NCBI RefSeq assembly: GCF_019195455.1 | Contig: NZ_JAIMBW010000001.1 | Span: 1,922,001-1,986,000 of the forward strand | Direction of reading: 5' to 3' | Origin: Gymnodinialimonas phycosphaerae | GTDB taxonomy: Bacteria; Pseudomonadota; Alphaproteobacteria; Rhodobacterales; Rhodobacteraceae | Length of the DNA: 64,000 nt | Part shown: one piece after another, positions 42,020 through 50,631 of the stretch | Layout: every line of letters starts with the position of its first letter | Numbering within the stretch: the first letter of the stretch is position 1 | The notes under the pieces: model-generated | What the model was told of the DNA's origin: nothing | Databases searched by the model: none | What the model saw: only the letters and a program-made list of their open reading frames with translations | Program-made: the position numbers and the translations under genes

Positions 42020-42034
42020 GGTGACATCGTCACT
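42020..42034. promoter_or_regulatory. Palindromic motif GGTGAC-ATC-GTCACT
   Basis: Bases 42020-42033 repeat exactly the 14-bp motif found before cydA. It lies 55-69 bp upstream of the 84-aa membrane protein and is therefore in the promoter area of the small protein/regulator transcript. The second arm differs at its last base (T instead of C). Confidence 0.6.
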
Positions 42035-42159
42035 AAGCACTTGAGTAGCGAATCTACTGATGGCGCTGCATGATCGCCGCCTCTTGCTGCCCCATGCAGT
42101 CAACCCACGGCTGATCCCGACGCGTTCACGCAGCACGCCCTGCAATACGAGGCCCGCCC

Positions 42160-42807
42160 ATGCCCCTTCCCCCGACACTCTGGAGCTTTCGGCGCTGCCC
42201 TTACGCGATGCGTGCGCGCGCAGCGATCCTGTCGGCAGGCACGACGGTTGAACTGCGCGAGATCCTGCTTCGCGACAAGCCAGACGCCTTCCTCAAGACC
42301 TCGCCATCCGCCACCGTTCCCGCCCTCCGCCTGCATGATCGGGTTCTCGACGAAAGCCTCGACATCATGGTTTGGGCGTTGCAGCAGAATGATCCCCATG
42401 GGCTGTTGGAGATGCCCGAAGATGGCTGGCAGTTGATCGCGGCCAATGACGGCCCGTTCAAAACCGCGCTGGATCATACGAAATACGCGTCCCGGCACCC
42501 GGAACTGGACCCGGTGGCCGAGCGGGCGCGCGCGTCCCACCATCTGCACCACCTTGAAGCGCGCCTGCGAAACCACGCCGCCTTGCTGGGGGACCGACAG
42601 ACCCTTGCCGACCTTGCGATCTGGCCTTTCGTCCGCCAATTCGCACACACCGACCGCGCGTGGTTCCTGGCCCAGCCGTGGCCCTTTCTGATCACTTGGT
42701 TGCAGGGCTTTACGCAAGGTCCGTTGTTCAAGCGGATCATGGTCAAACACCCGCCTTGGCAGGCCGGGGACTCACCAGTCCTGTTTGGGCCCGCTAGAGA
42801 CGACTAG
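42160..42807 (+). CDS. Glutathione S-transferase-like protein
   Basis: A 215-residue thioredoxin-fold GST-type protein. RRCPYAMRARAAILSAG near residues 11-27 carries the CPYxMR motif of GST N-terminal domains, where the Cys could form mixed disulfides; ATVPALRLHDRVLDES gives the cis-proline and ES glutathione-binding motif, and an all-alpha C-terminal domain follows (LLGDRQTLADLAIWPFVRQF). It resembles omega/YfcF-like proteins acting on glutathione mixed disulfides. Its stop shares CTAG with the convergent transglutaminase-like gene. Confidence 0.86.
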   Translation: MPLPPTLWSFRRCPYAMRARAAILSAGTTVELREILLRDKPDAFLKTSPSATVPALRLHDRVLDESLDIMVWALQQNDPHGLLEMPEDGWQLIAANDGPFKTALDHTKYASRHPELDPVAERARASHHLHHLEARLRNHAALLGDRQTLADLAIWPFVRQFAHTDRAWFLAQPWPFLITWLQGFTQGPLFKRIMVKHPPWQAGDSPVLFGPARDD

Positions 42808-43568
42808 TCTTTGCGGACCATGACCCGAAGCAAGTGAAGCTCTGCCCATTGGACCGTTTCCATGAACGCGACATCCGCCGCGTCCCGCCCGGTGGCGATC
42901 AACGCCATCTCATGGGGGGCGCCCATCTGTGTGGCATCGACAAGATGCCATTCACCCTCCAGCCAAACCTGCGCCACGGCGTGGAAATCCTGCGGCACGA
43001 CGTCGGCGCCATAGACGGACGCGTAACGCGCCGGGATCCGGGCTGCCCGCGCAAGGGTACAGAACAAGTGGGTGAAGTCACGGCATACCCCCTGGCGGGT
43101 GCAAAAGGTGTCCATCGCTGTGGTCACCCCGGAGGAGCTGCCAGGCACATAGCTCAGATGCTGTGCGATCCAGTCGCGGATCGCGGCAACCTTCGCGCCA
43201 CCCTCCAGCGCGCCGAATTGCTGCTCTGTGAACTCGGTGAACATATCAGAGGGGCAGTAGCGGGATGGGCGAAGGAACGGCAAGACCTCGGCTGGAAGGG
43301 CTTCCAGCAACGGCGAAGCTTTGCCTTCCAGCACGGTCTCGCACCGGGCGATCTGGACGGCGGTATGGTAGCGCAAATCAAGCGTTTCGCCCGGCACGCG
43401 CACCCAGACCATGCCGGTCCCTTCGACCCGCGTCACCTCGCCCTGATCGACGACCAGCTCAGATGCCACGACATTCTGGCCGTCGTGTTGGGCCACTTCC
43501 ACCATCAACAGCGCGGCGTCACCGGTGCTTAGGGTGCTCTTGATCTCTACGGCGATATTCAGGCGCAT
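42804..43568 (-). CDS. Transglutaminase-like cysteine protein
   Basis: A 254-residue protein with an N-terminal beta domain and a C-terminal transglutaminase-like domain. The catalytic triad appears as Cys in TRQGVCRDFTHLF, His in DFHAVAQVWLEGEW and Asp in LVDATQ. Bacterial members are usually predicted proteases or cross-linkers, and the substrate here is not clear. No signal peptide is visible. It follows hemN on the minus strand by about 40 bp and converges on the GST gene. Confidence 0.88.
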   Translation of the reverse strand: MRLNIAVEIKSTLSTGDAALLMVEVAQHDGQNVVASELVVDQGEVTRVEGTGMVWVRVPGETLDLRYHTAVQIARCETVLEGKASPLLEALPAEVLPFLRPSRYCPSDMFTEFTEQQFGALEGGAKVAAIRDWIAQHLSYVPGSSSGVTTAMDTFCTRQGVCRDFTHLFCTLARAARIPARYASVYGADVVPQDFHAVAQVWLEGEWHLVDATQMGAPHEMALIATGRDAADVAFMETVQWAELHLLRVMVRKD

Positions 43569-43609
43569 GGCGGTCCGGATGATGGCCCCTCGCGTGGCGC
43601 CATCGGGCG

Positions 43610-44959
43610 CTACACGGCAACGGAATGGCGGGCGGTGCTATCTTGCAGATACGCATCAAATGCGGCGGCAGCAATGCGAACCAGCGGACGGCCCCGCGAC
43701 GTCATCGCGACCTTTCCCCCGGACAGGGTCACCAAGCCGTCGGCCTCCATATCACGCAAGGCGTGGGTCGCATCCTGCCACCATCCCTCCGGCGCGCCAT
43801 GGCGCGCGCCAATGGCAGCCGCATCCACGTGATTGTCGCACATCAACCGCTCGATCACTTCGGCGCGCAGACGATCATCGCCGGTAAACGGCAGGCCCTT
43901 TGCAACCGGAAGCTGTCCCGCTTCCACCGCGCGTGCCCAAGCGCCTGTCTCAGCGATGTTCTGGACGTAGCCAGAGGGTGTGCGTCCGATGGATGTGGCA
44001 CCCATTCCGATCATCGTCTCGGCCTGATCGGTCGTGTAACCTTGGAAGTTCCGGCGCAACGTACCGTTTTGCGCCGCAATCGCGAGGTCATCCTGGGGCA
44101 ATGCGAAGTGGTCAAGGCCGATGGCGATATAGCCCTCCGCCAGCAATGCGTCGGCCGCCGCCTCGGCCTGCGCGCTACGCTCGGCCGCGTTGGGAAGCGT
44201 GTCGTCCGGGATCATGCGCTGGTTCTTGGCCATCCACGGGACGTGCGCATAGCCGAACAGCGCAACCCGATCAGGGCGCATCTCGGCACACAACTTCACG
44301 GTTTCAACAAGGCTGTCCACGGTCTGCAAGGGCAGCCCATAGATCAGGTCGAAGTTGATCCCACTCACGCCCCCCCCGCGCAGTTGATCGACGGAGGCGC
44401 GGACCATTTCGGGCGGCTGCACCCGGTTGATCGCCTTCTGCACGGCGGGGTCGAACTCTTGCACGCCGAAACTGGCGCGGGTGAAGCCCATGGCCCCGAT
44501 GCGCGCGGCCATGTCCGCCGTCAGGGTGCGCGGATCACTTTCGATGGCAATCTCGGCGTCGGGGGCGAAATCCCAGCGGGCGCGGACGCCGTCCATCACC
44601 CCCTCCAGATCGTCCGAGGAAAGCGCCGTGGGCGTGCCCCCGCCCCAATGCAGATGCGAGACGGTCATGCGATCGGACAAGGCGTCGGCGGTCAGGGCCA
44701 CCTCTTGCCGCAGGGTCTGGGCATAAGCGCCCACAGGGCCATATTTGGAGGCCAGCTTCATGTTGCAGCCGCAGTACCAGCACATCTGGCGGCAAAACGG
44801 GACGTGCAAATAAAGGGAGACCGGCGTCGCAGGGTCCAGCTTCGACAACCACGCGCGATACTGCGCGTCGGTGAACCCCTTCTGGAACTGCGGCGCGGTC
44901 GGGTAGCTGGTGTAGCGCGGCGTCGCACGGGAGGCGTATTTTCTGAGGACCGGATCCAT
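43610..44959 (-). CDS. hemN: Oxygen-independent coproporphyrinogen III dehydrogenase
   Basis: A 449-residue radical-SAM enzyme that makes protoporphyrinogen IX from coproporphyrinogen III when oxygen is low. The 4Fe-4S motif CxxxCxxC is Cys56, Cys60, Cys63 in PFCRQMCWYCGC, followed by the HemN substrate region (GVQEFDPAVQKAINRVQ). ATG 44959 follows GGAGGGCCT; GTG 44962 is one codon earlier. An FNR-type box lies 102-115 bp upstream, in line with FnrL control of hemN known in Rhodobacter. It supplies heme for the low-oxygen block nearby, including cytochrome bd. Confidence 0.95.
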   Translation of the reverse strand: MDPVLRKYASRATPRYTSYPTAPQFQKGFTDAQYRAWLSKLDPATPVSLYLHVPFCRQMCWYCGCNMKLASKYGPVGAYAQTLRQEVALTADALSDRMTVSHLHWGGGTPTALSSDDLEGVMDGVRARWDFAPDAEIAIESDPRTLTADMAARIGAMGFTRASFGVQEFDPAVQKAINRVQPPEMVRASVDQLRGGGVSGINFDLIYGLPLQTVDSLVETVKLCAEMRPDRVALFGYAHVPWMAKNQRMIPDDTLPNAAERSAQAEAAADALLAEGYIAIGLDHFALPQDDLAIAAQNGTLRRNFQGYTTDQAETMIGMGATSIGRTPSGYVQNIAETGAWARAVEAGQLPVAKGLPFTGDDRLRAEVIERLMCDNHVDAAAIGARHGAPEGWWQDATHALRDMEADGLVTLSGGKVAMTSRGRPLVRIAAAAFDAYLQDSTARHSVAV

Positions 44960-45060
44960 CACAGGCCCTCCGCTTTCGTGGCAGCTTGTCGTGTCAGATG
45001 TTCCATGGTCTTCCCCTGCGCGCGTTTGTCCCCAACCTACGCACGAGGTGTCAATCTGCC

Positions 45061-45074
45061 TTGACCCAGATCAA
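45061..45074 (-). promoter_or_regulatory. FNR-type box upstream of hemN
   Basis: TTGACCCAGATCAA matches TTGAY-N4-ATCAA. It lies between hemN and the end of the D-aminoacylase gene, about 108 bp before the hemN start, suggesting a leader of roughly 65 bp if it acts at -41.5. Confidence 0.65.
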
Positions 45075-45084
45075 GAAACGCAGC

Positions 45085-46689
45085 TTAGCCCATCACCTTG
45101 AAGTCGCGCACAACGCGGCCCGCGTTGGAGGTGGTGCGCGCCCCATCGCGCATCGACAGCGCACCGTTCACCAGCACGTGGGCAATGCCCGTCGCATAGC
45201 GGCGCGGATGCCGGGCGGTCGCGTTCGACGCAATGCTGGCAGGGTCGAACACGCAGATATCGGCGTAATATCCGGGGGTCAGGGTCCCACGCTCTTTCAG
45301 GCCAAGGCGCGCGGCGGGGACAGAGGTGATCTTGGCAAGCCCTTCGGCAAGGCTCAGCACATTGCGGTCGCGCACGTAGTGCTGCAAGAACCGCGCCGCC
45401 CAACCGTAGCCCGAAAGCGACCCGACATGGTCTGACAATACACCGTCGTTGGCGATCGCCACGGTGTCCGAGATCACCGCGCATTCGGCCTGTTGCAGGC
45501 ATAGGTCCACATCGTCGTTGCGGAACGACTTGGACGACCACATGACAGACATCAGCGCATCGCCTTCTTCTAGCAGAATATCGAGCACGGCGTCATAGGG
45601 ATCGACGCCCCGCATCCGCCCGATTTCTTCGAAATTTGCGCCCACGATGTCCTTGTTGATGGTCGCGTTAAGCAGCACGATATCGCGCCACTGGCGCGCC
45701 TTTACGATCAGCCACATGGGCTTGGGGTTGGCCTTGATCTTCTCGCGCGCCTCCGGGTCCGCCAGCCGTTTCAGCACATCGTCGATGGTGCCCGCCTGCG
45801 CCCATTTGGGCAGGATCGCGGCCATCAGGGTGTGGTTCCAATCGTGGGGGATCACGTCGAACGCGATGTCGCCATCATGGGTGCGGGCGATGTCGATCAT
45901 CTCCAGCGTGTGTTCCATCGCATGGCCCGGCGCGCCGAACTTGGGCTGGATATGGCTGATTTGCAGCCGCGCACCCGCCTGCCGCGCGGTGGACATGGCT
46001 TCCGTGAACCCAAGGTCATATTCGGTGTCACGGTTGCGCACATGGGTGGCGTAGAGGCGGCCATATTTGGCCGCGACCTCCACCATCGGGACCAGATGAT
46101 CGGGCGCGGCAAGGATGCCGGGAAAGTATTCCAGCCCGCTGGAAAAGCCCCCTGCCCCTTCCTCCATGCATTGATCCACCAACTTGGCCATCTTGGCCAC
46201 GTCGTCAGGCTCTCCGGCGTGCAACTCTCCGCCCATAACCGCGCGGTGGATGGTGCCGTGGCCGACGAAAGCCACCACGTTCACACCAAGGTCCGTGTCG
46301 TCCAGCACATCCAGATATTCGCCGAACCCCAGCCATTTGCGGTGCTTGGCCTTGTCGGTGAACCATGGCGCCACCTGCCTTATCGCCGCGTGCGAACACA
46401 CCGGCGCGCAGGAGATACCGCATTGGCCGATGACCTCTGTCGTCACGCCCTGATGCACTTGGCTTTCCGCGCGCCCGTCGGCGATCAGCGTGAAATCGGA
46501 ATGGGTGTGCATGTCGATGAACCCCGGTGAAACGGCCAGGCCCCGGACATCGATGACTTCTGCCGCGTCCTCCACCGGCACCTCGCCCACCTCCACGATG
46601 CGCCCATCGCGGATTGCCACATCGGCGATGCGGCCCGGCGCGCCGGTGCCGTCGAAGACCGTTCCACCTTTCAGGACCAGATCAAACAT
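45085..46689 (-). CDS. N-acyl-D-amino-acid deacylase (D-aminoacylase family)
   Basis: A 534-residue amidohydrolase. The metal-binding HTHSD is at residues 58-62 (PGFIDMHTHSDFTL), conserved Cys/His residues follow (GQCGISCAPV, FVGHGTIHRAVMG), and the C-terminal strand set is typical of the family (GYYADICVFDP). It hydrolyses N-acyl-D-amino acids to free D-amino acid and carboxylate; dihydropyrimidinase-like substrates are an alternative. ATG 46689 follows GGAGGCACC. It is separated by 11 bp from the TRAP large permease upstream in the same direction, so its substrate may be imported by that transporter. Confidence 0.88.
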   Translation of the reverse strand: MFDLVLKGGTVFDGTGAPGRIADVAIRDGRIVEVGEVPVEDAAEVIDVRGLAVSPGFIDMHTHSDFTLIADGRAESQVHQGVTTEVIGQCGISCAPVCSHAAIRQVAPWFTDKAKHRKWLGFGEYLDVLDDTDLGVNVVAFVGHGTIHRAVMGGELHAGEPDDVAKMAKLVDQCMEEGAGGFSSGLEYFPGILAAPDHLVPMVEVAAKYGRLYATHVRNRDTEYDLGFTEAMSTARQAGARLQISHIQPKFGAPGHAMEHTLEMIDIARTHDGDIAFDVIPHDWNHTLMAAILPKWAQAGTIDDVLKRLADPEAREKIKANPKPMWLIVKARQWRDIVLLNATINKDIVGANFEEIGRMRGVDPYDAVLDILLEEGDALMSVMWSSKSFRNDDVDLCLQQAECAVISDTVAIANDGVLSDHVGSLSGYGWAARFLQHYVRDRNVLSLAEGLAKITSVPAARLGLKERGTLTPGYYADICVFDPASIASNATARHPRRYATGIAHVLVNGALSMRDGARTTSNAGRVVRDFKVMG

Positions 46690-46700
46690 GGGGGTGCCTC

Positions 46701-47996
46701 CTATCGGACGAGGGTCGGGCCGTAGACCCAATTGGGCAGGAAGAGCGTCAGGTCAGGGATCAGGATCAAGATGATCAGGCCCACGATATAGGCCGCGATG
46801 AAGGGCAGAACGGCCACTGAAATCCGCTCTAGCGAGATGCCCGAAATCCGCGACGCAATCGTCAGGTTCGCGCCGAGGGGCGGGGTGAGGAAGCCGATTT
46901 CACAGGTAATGACCGTGAAGATGCCGAACAGAACCGGGTCGATGCCAAGAGAGGTGACCAGCGGCAGGAAGACGGCGGTGAACAGGACGATCTGCGCCAG
47001 GCTTTCCATGAAGGTGCCGATGAAGATGTAGAACACCGCGATCAGCATCAGGACAAGGAACGGGCTGGTCGTCAGCGCCGTGATGCCCGCCTGGACCGCC
47101 GAGGGGACATCGTAGAAGGCGGTCAGCTGACCGAAGGCCAGCGTCGGCGTCAGAAGGATCAGGATGCCGGTCAGCAATGCGGTGAAACGCAATGCTTCCA
47201 ACAGTTTGCGCAGGTTAAGCTCGCGGTAGATGAACAGGCCCACGAAAAGCGCGTAGAAAACGGCCACGCCTGCGGCCTCCGTCGGGGTGAAAATGCCGCC
47301 GTAGATACCGCCAAGGATCAGGACCGGCGCGCCGATGGACCATTTGCCTTCCCAAGCCGCGCTCAGGAACGGGCCCCAGGTGAAGGGGTCACCGCCGCCA
47401 CCGTAGCCGCGTTTGCGTGCGATCAGGTAGGTGGTGGCCATCAACAGGAACGTGACGAGGAAACCGGGGATGATACCCGCAAGGAACAGCCGCGGGATCG
47501 AAGTTTCCGACACGAGACCATAGATGATCATCAAGTTCGACGGTGGGATCAGGCTGCCCAATGCCCCCGCAGATGCGGTAATCGCGGCGGCAAACGGCAC
47601 GTCATAGCCATCCTTTTTCATCGCCGGAACTGTGGCCGAGCCAATCGCCGCCGTCGTCGCCGGGCCAGAGCCCGACAAGGCGCCGAACAACATGCACGCG
47701 AAGACCGTGACCAACCCCATGGACCCTCGGTAGGCGCCGACCAGTTTGGTGGCGATCCCGATCATCCGCTGCGCCATGCCGCCGACCTCCATCAACCTGC
47801 CCGCAAGGACGAACAGGGGAATGGTCAGCAGCGGGAACGGCGTCAGGCTGGAATAGCCGGTTTGCGCCAGAAGCGTGTAGGGAATGTCGATCAGGAACAG
47901 CGCCAGCGCCGTCGTCAGGCCGACGGAGGCAAACAGCGGCACGCCGATCAACGTGAGGACCACGAAGCACAGCGACAGAAGCAGAAGTTCGTTCAT
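46701..47996 (-). CDS. dctM: TRAP transporter large permease subunit DctM
   Basis: A 431-residue membrane protein of the DctM family, with about 12 helices, the sodium-driven channel of a tripartite TRAP importer. GIPLFVLAGRLMEVGGMAQRMI-like sequence (IPLFVLAGRLMEVGGMAQ), FACMLFGALSGSGPATTAAIG and GSLIPPSNLMIIYG are family signatures. ATG 47996 overlaps the dctQ stop (ATGA). A longer frame upstream is out of family. It is co-transcribed with dctP, dctQ and the downstream D-aminoacylase. Confidence 0.95.
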   Translation of the reverse strand: MNELLLLSLCFVVLTLIGVPLFASVGLTTALALFLIDIPYTLLAQTGYSSLTPFPLLTIPLFVLAGRLMEVGGMAQRMIGIATKLVGAYRGSMGLVTVFACMLFGALSGSGPATTAAIGSATVPAMKKDGYDVPFAAAITASAGALGSLIPPSNLMIIYGLVSETSIPRLFLAGIIPGFLVTFLLMATTYLIARKRGYGGGGDPFTWGPFLSAAWEGKWSIGAPVLILGGIYGGIFTPTEAAGVAVFYALFVGLFIYRELNLRKLLEALRFTALLTGILILLTPTLAFGQLTAFYDVPSAVQAGITALTTSPFLVLMLIAVFYIFIGTFMESLAQIVLFTAVFLPLVTSLGIDPVLFGIFTVITCEIGFLTPPLGANLTIASRISGISLERISVAVLPFIAAYIVGLIILILIPDLTLFLPNWVYGPTLVR

Positions 47997-48517
47997 ACGT
48001 GCTGCTCCGCGTCGCCGTCTTCGGTCAGCATGCCCGGCAAGCCTTCGGCCCCGTCGCGGATCCACAACACGTAGGTTTGCAACAGGCGCGCCAGCATCAG
48101 CGCGTAGCCGATGACAAGGATGGACTGAGGGTAGAACTCGTTGATGCCCAAGCTGGGGGAGCGGGACGGAAAGCGCCAAAGCACTTCCAGATACTGCCAA
48201 CTGACGCGGATCATGATGATGGAAAACGCCGCCCAACAGATGTCTGCGGCGATGATGGTGAATTTGCCCATCGACGTGTGCAGCGACTGCACGGCCACCA
48301 GTATGCGGATGTGAAAGCGTTCGCGCACGCATAGCGATGCGCCCATGTAGACCGCCCACACCATCGAGATCGCCGCGACTTCCTCCGTCCAATGGAGCGG
48401 GATGTCGAAGACGTAGCGGGCCATGACTTGTGTGAACACGCTACAAGCGATGATCACGAGGGCGATGCAGCACAGCGCCTCTTCGAAATGCCGCTCGAGC
48501 CACCTGAGGACGGGCAT
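47993..48517 (-). CDS. dctQ: TRAP transporter small permease subunit DctQ
   Basis: A 174-residue four-helix membrane protein of the DctQ type. The opening LERHFEEALCCIALVIIACSVFTQVMARYVFDIPLHWTEEVA contains the family W-x-E-E motif. It links the periplasmic DctP to DctM. It starts 62 bp after the dctP stop, across a hairpin that probably shapes dctP versus dctQM expression, and overlaps dctM. Confidence 0.92.
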   Translation of the reverse strand: MPVLRWLERHFEEALCCIALVIIACSVFTQVMARYVFDIPLHWTEEVAAISMVWAVYMGASLCVRERFHIRILVAVQSLHTSMGKFTIIAADICWAAFSIIMIRVSWQYLEVLWRFPSRSPSLGINEFYPQSILVIGYALMLARLLQTYVLWIRDGAEGLPGMLTEDGDAEQHV

Positions 48518-48549
48518 GGGGCTACCTTTGTCGTGGAAGGAAAGGGTTG

Positions 48550-48572
48550 GGAGGGCGCGCCTGGCGCCCTCC
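48550..48572 (-). terminator. Intercistronic hairpin between dctP and dctQ
   Basis: Nine-base perfect arms (GGAGGGCGC/GCGCCCTCC) enclose GCCTG, seven bases after the dctP stop. No T-run follows. Such hairpins often protect the abundant binding-protein mRNA and reduce reading into the permease genes. Confidence 0.6.
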
Positions 48573-48579
48573 GGATATA

Positions 48580-49575
48580 CTACTCAGCGGCGGCCTGGAT
48601 CATCTCGACCAAGGCCACGAACTCTTCGCCACGCTCTTCGGCGACAGCGTTCTGGACTTCCAGGGCTGCGGCCACGAAATCGGTGCGGTCGGGGTCGGTG
48701 CGGGTCATGCCGCCCTCTTCCACCAGCCACTGGCGCACTTCCTCGGTCTCGGTCGCGACCTGTGCGCTGAACTCGTTGCCCGCATCAATAGCGGCGCGCA
48801 TGATCTGCTCACGCTGTTCCTCGCTCAGACGCTCCATGAACGACCCCGACGCAAACAGCGGCGCCATGGAGACGAAGTGTTCCATGATGACGAGGTTCGG
48901 CATGAACTCGTAGAAGGACATATCGCGGATGAAGGACGTGCCGTTGTCGCCCCCGTCCACTGTGCCGGTCTGCAACGCGGTGGGGGTCTCGGACCAGGCC
49001 AGCGGCACGGGGTTTGCGCCGAAGGCTTCGAACGTGGCCAGCATCACCGCGTTGTTGGGCGTGCGCACGCGCAGGCCTTCCATATCGGCCATCGTGTTGA
49101 TCGGCCGGACGGAGTTGTAGAAGTCGCGGTAAAGCGCGGGGCCAAAGGACAGAAGCTGAACGCCCGTGTCCTCCAGCAGTTGCGAACGAATGAAGTCACC
49201 AACCTCGCCGTCAACGACGCGGGCAAGGTGCTCTTCGTTCTGGAAGATGTAGGGCAGCGCCGTTGCATCCATCAGCGGCCAATGGGGCGAAACGTTGGTG
49301 GCGGTGATGAAGAAGCCATCAACCGTGCCAAGTTGCATGGCGCGGAAACCCTCGTCTTCCGTGGCGATCTGGTTGCAGCAGCGCAGGCGCACATCGACGG
49401 AGCCGCCTGTGTATTCCTCGGCAAGCCGCTCGAAAATCGCGCCGAAACGGCCATAAAGCGAATCCTCGGGCGCGCCGAAGCCCACGTTCATCGTGACTTC
49501 CTGGGCCACGGCCGCGGGGACCGTCATCGTCAAGGCCACAAGGGTGGCCGCGAGTGTTTTAGTGATTTGTCCCAT
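48580..49575 (-). CDS. dctP: TRAP transporter substrate-binding protein DctP
   Basis: A 331-residue periplasmic binding protein. A Sec signal peptide (MGQITKTLAATLVALTMTVPAAVA) is at residues 1-24. The DctP-type fold is seen as VNVGFGAPEDSLYGRFGAIFERLAEEYTG-like sequence, and the ligand-coordinating Arg region LEGLRVRTPNNAVMLATFEAFGANPVPL is present (DMEGLRVRTPNN). Ligands are organic acids in most cases; a D-aminoacylase in the operon suggests an acyl amino acid or a related carboxylate. Transcribed divergently from a LysR gene. Confidence 0.93.
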   Translation of the reverse strand: MGQITKTLAATLVALTMTVPAAVAQEVTMNVGFGAPEDSLYGRFGAIFERLAEEYTGGSVDVRLRCCNQIATEDEGFRAMQLGTVDGFFITATNVSPHWPLMDATALPYIFQNEEHLARVVDGEVGDFIRSQLLEDTGVQLLSFGPALYRDFYNSVRPINTMADMEGLRVRTPNNAVMLATFEAFGANPVPLAWSETPTALQTGTVDGGDNGTSFIRDMSFYEFMPNLVIMEHFVSMAPLFASGSFMERLSEEQREQIMRAAIDAGNEFSAQVATETEEVRQWLVEEGGMTRTDPDRTDFVAAALEVQNAVAEERGEEFVALVEMIQAAAE

Positions 49576-49639
49576 AGATATTCTCCGTGTTGGTGATTGG
49601 TTTTCTTTCAGCTTTGCACAGGAACGGGACCGCGTATAA

Positions 49640-49662
49640 TATCATTAATGGCAATATTGATA
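49640..49662. promoter_or_regulatory. Inverted repeat TATCA-N13-TGATA (LysR operator candidate)
   Basis: In the 100-bp divergent region between dctP and the LysR gene, TATCA and TGATA form an inverted pair 13 bases apart, ending 14 bp before the LysR start. Inside it AATAT/AATATT also forms a partial repeat. The position suits autoregulation plus dctP control by the LysR protein. Confidence 0.4.
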
Positions 49663-49675
49663 CCTTGAAGGCATC

Positions 49676-50569
49676 ATGCGATCAGACCTGCGGCAGATCA
49701 GATACTTCGTGGCCACGGCGGAAGAGCTGCACTTTCGCCGCGCCGCCGAGCGTTTGGGCATTGCCCAACCCGCCCTGAGCCGCGCCATTCAGGCCTTGGA
49801 GGCAGAGTTGGACGTCGCACTTTTCGTGCGCACCAACCGCTCGGTCCAGATCACCACGGCGGGTCGCGTGTTCCTTGAAGGCGCGCGCGAAGTCCTCGCG
49901 CTGACCGAGCGCGTGGTGGACCAGACCCGCACGGCCCACGACGGGCGGGTCGGCGAATTGCGTATCGGCTACACCGACTTCGCCATCGCGGGGGCGCTCC
50001 CCGGCCTGCTGAAAGGCTTTCAGGAACGTCACCCCCGCGTGACCCTGAAGCCGCAGCACGGCGTAACGCTGGCGCAGATCGGGCGGATGGTGGAGGGCAA
50101 GCTGGACGTGGGCTTCGTCACCGGGCCGATCAATCGCGACGGCTTTGACCAATGCGTTGTCCAGTCCGAGGCCTTCGAATGCGTGGTCGCCGACAGCCAT
50201 CCTTTCGCCAAACGCGCGGGTATTCAGATCGCCGAGCTGGCGAGCGAGGATTTCGTCCACGGAAGCTCCAAGGATTGGCAGCATTTCTACGACTACCTGC
50301 TGCCGCTTTGCCGCCGCGCGGGATTTGCGCCCCGGATCGTGCAAGAAGCCTTCAACACGGCCGGAATCCTGGGCCTTGTGTCCTGCGGAATGGGGGTGAC
50401 TGTACTGACCGAGCGGGTCTGCGCGGCGTTGGGGCCGGGGTTGATCACGGTGCCCCTGCTGGACGTGGACGAACGGCTGGTGACCTCCGCCATCTGGCGC
50501 AAGGATCACCTGGCAGGCCCTGCCCGCCATTTCGTCGACTACCTGCGCACGCTGCCGCCTGCCCCGTAG
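49676..50569 (+). CDS. LysR family transcriptional regulator
   Basis: A 297-residue regulator with an N-terminal winged helix (LRQIRYFVATAEELHFRRAAERLGIAQPALSRAIQALEAELDVALF) and an LTTR effector domain of the BenM/CatM-CbnR type (GELRIGYTDFAIAGALPGLLKGFQERHP). It lies divergent from dctP and about 60 bp before the amidohydrolase, so it probably controls the TRAP/D-aminoacylase operon and perhaps the amidohydrolase. The inducer is unknown. Confidence 0.92.
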   Translation: MRSDLRQIRYFVATAEELHFRRAAERLGIAQPALSRAIQALEAELDVALFVRTNRSVQITTAGRVFLEGAREVLALTERVVDQTRTAHDGRVGELRIGYTDFAIAGALPGLLKGFQERHPRVTLKPQHGVTLAQIGRMVEGKLDVGFVTGPINRDGFDQCVVQSEAFECVVADSHPFAKRAGIQIAELASEDFVHGSSKDWQHFYDYLLPLCRRAGFAPRIVQEAFNTAGILGLVSCGMGVTVLTERVCAALGPGLITVPLLDVDERLVTSAIWRKDHLAGPARHFVDYLRTLPPAP

Positions 50570-50631
50570 ACAATGCCCTTGTCTTCGCCGGGAACTCGGG
50601 TACCCCTAGGGGGAATCGTTTGGGGGCGCAG

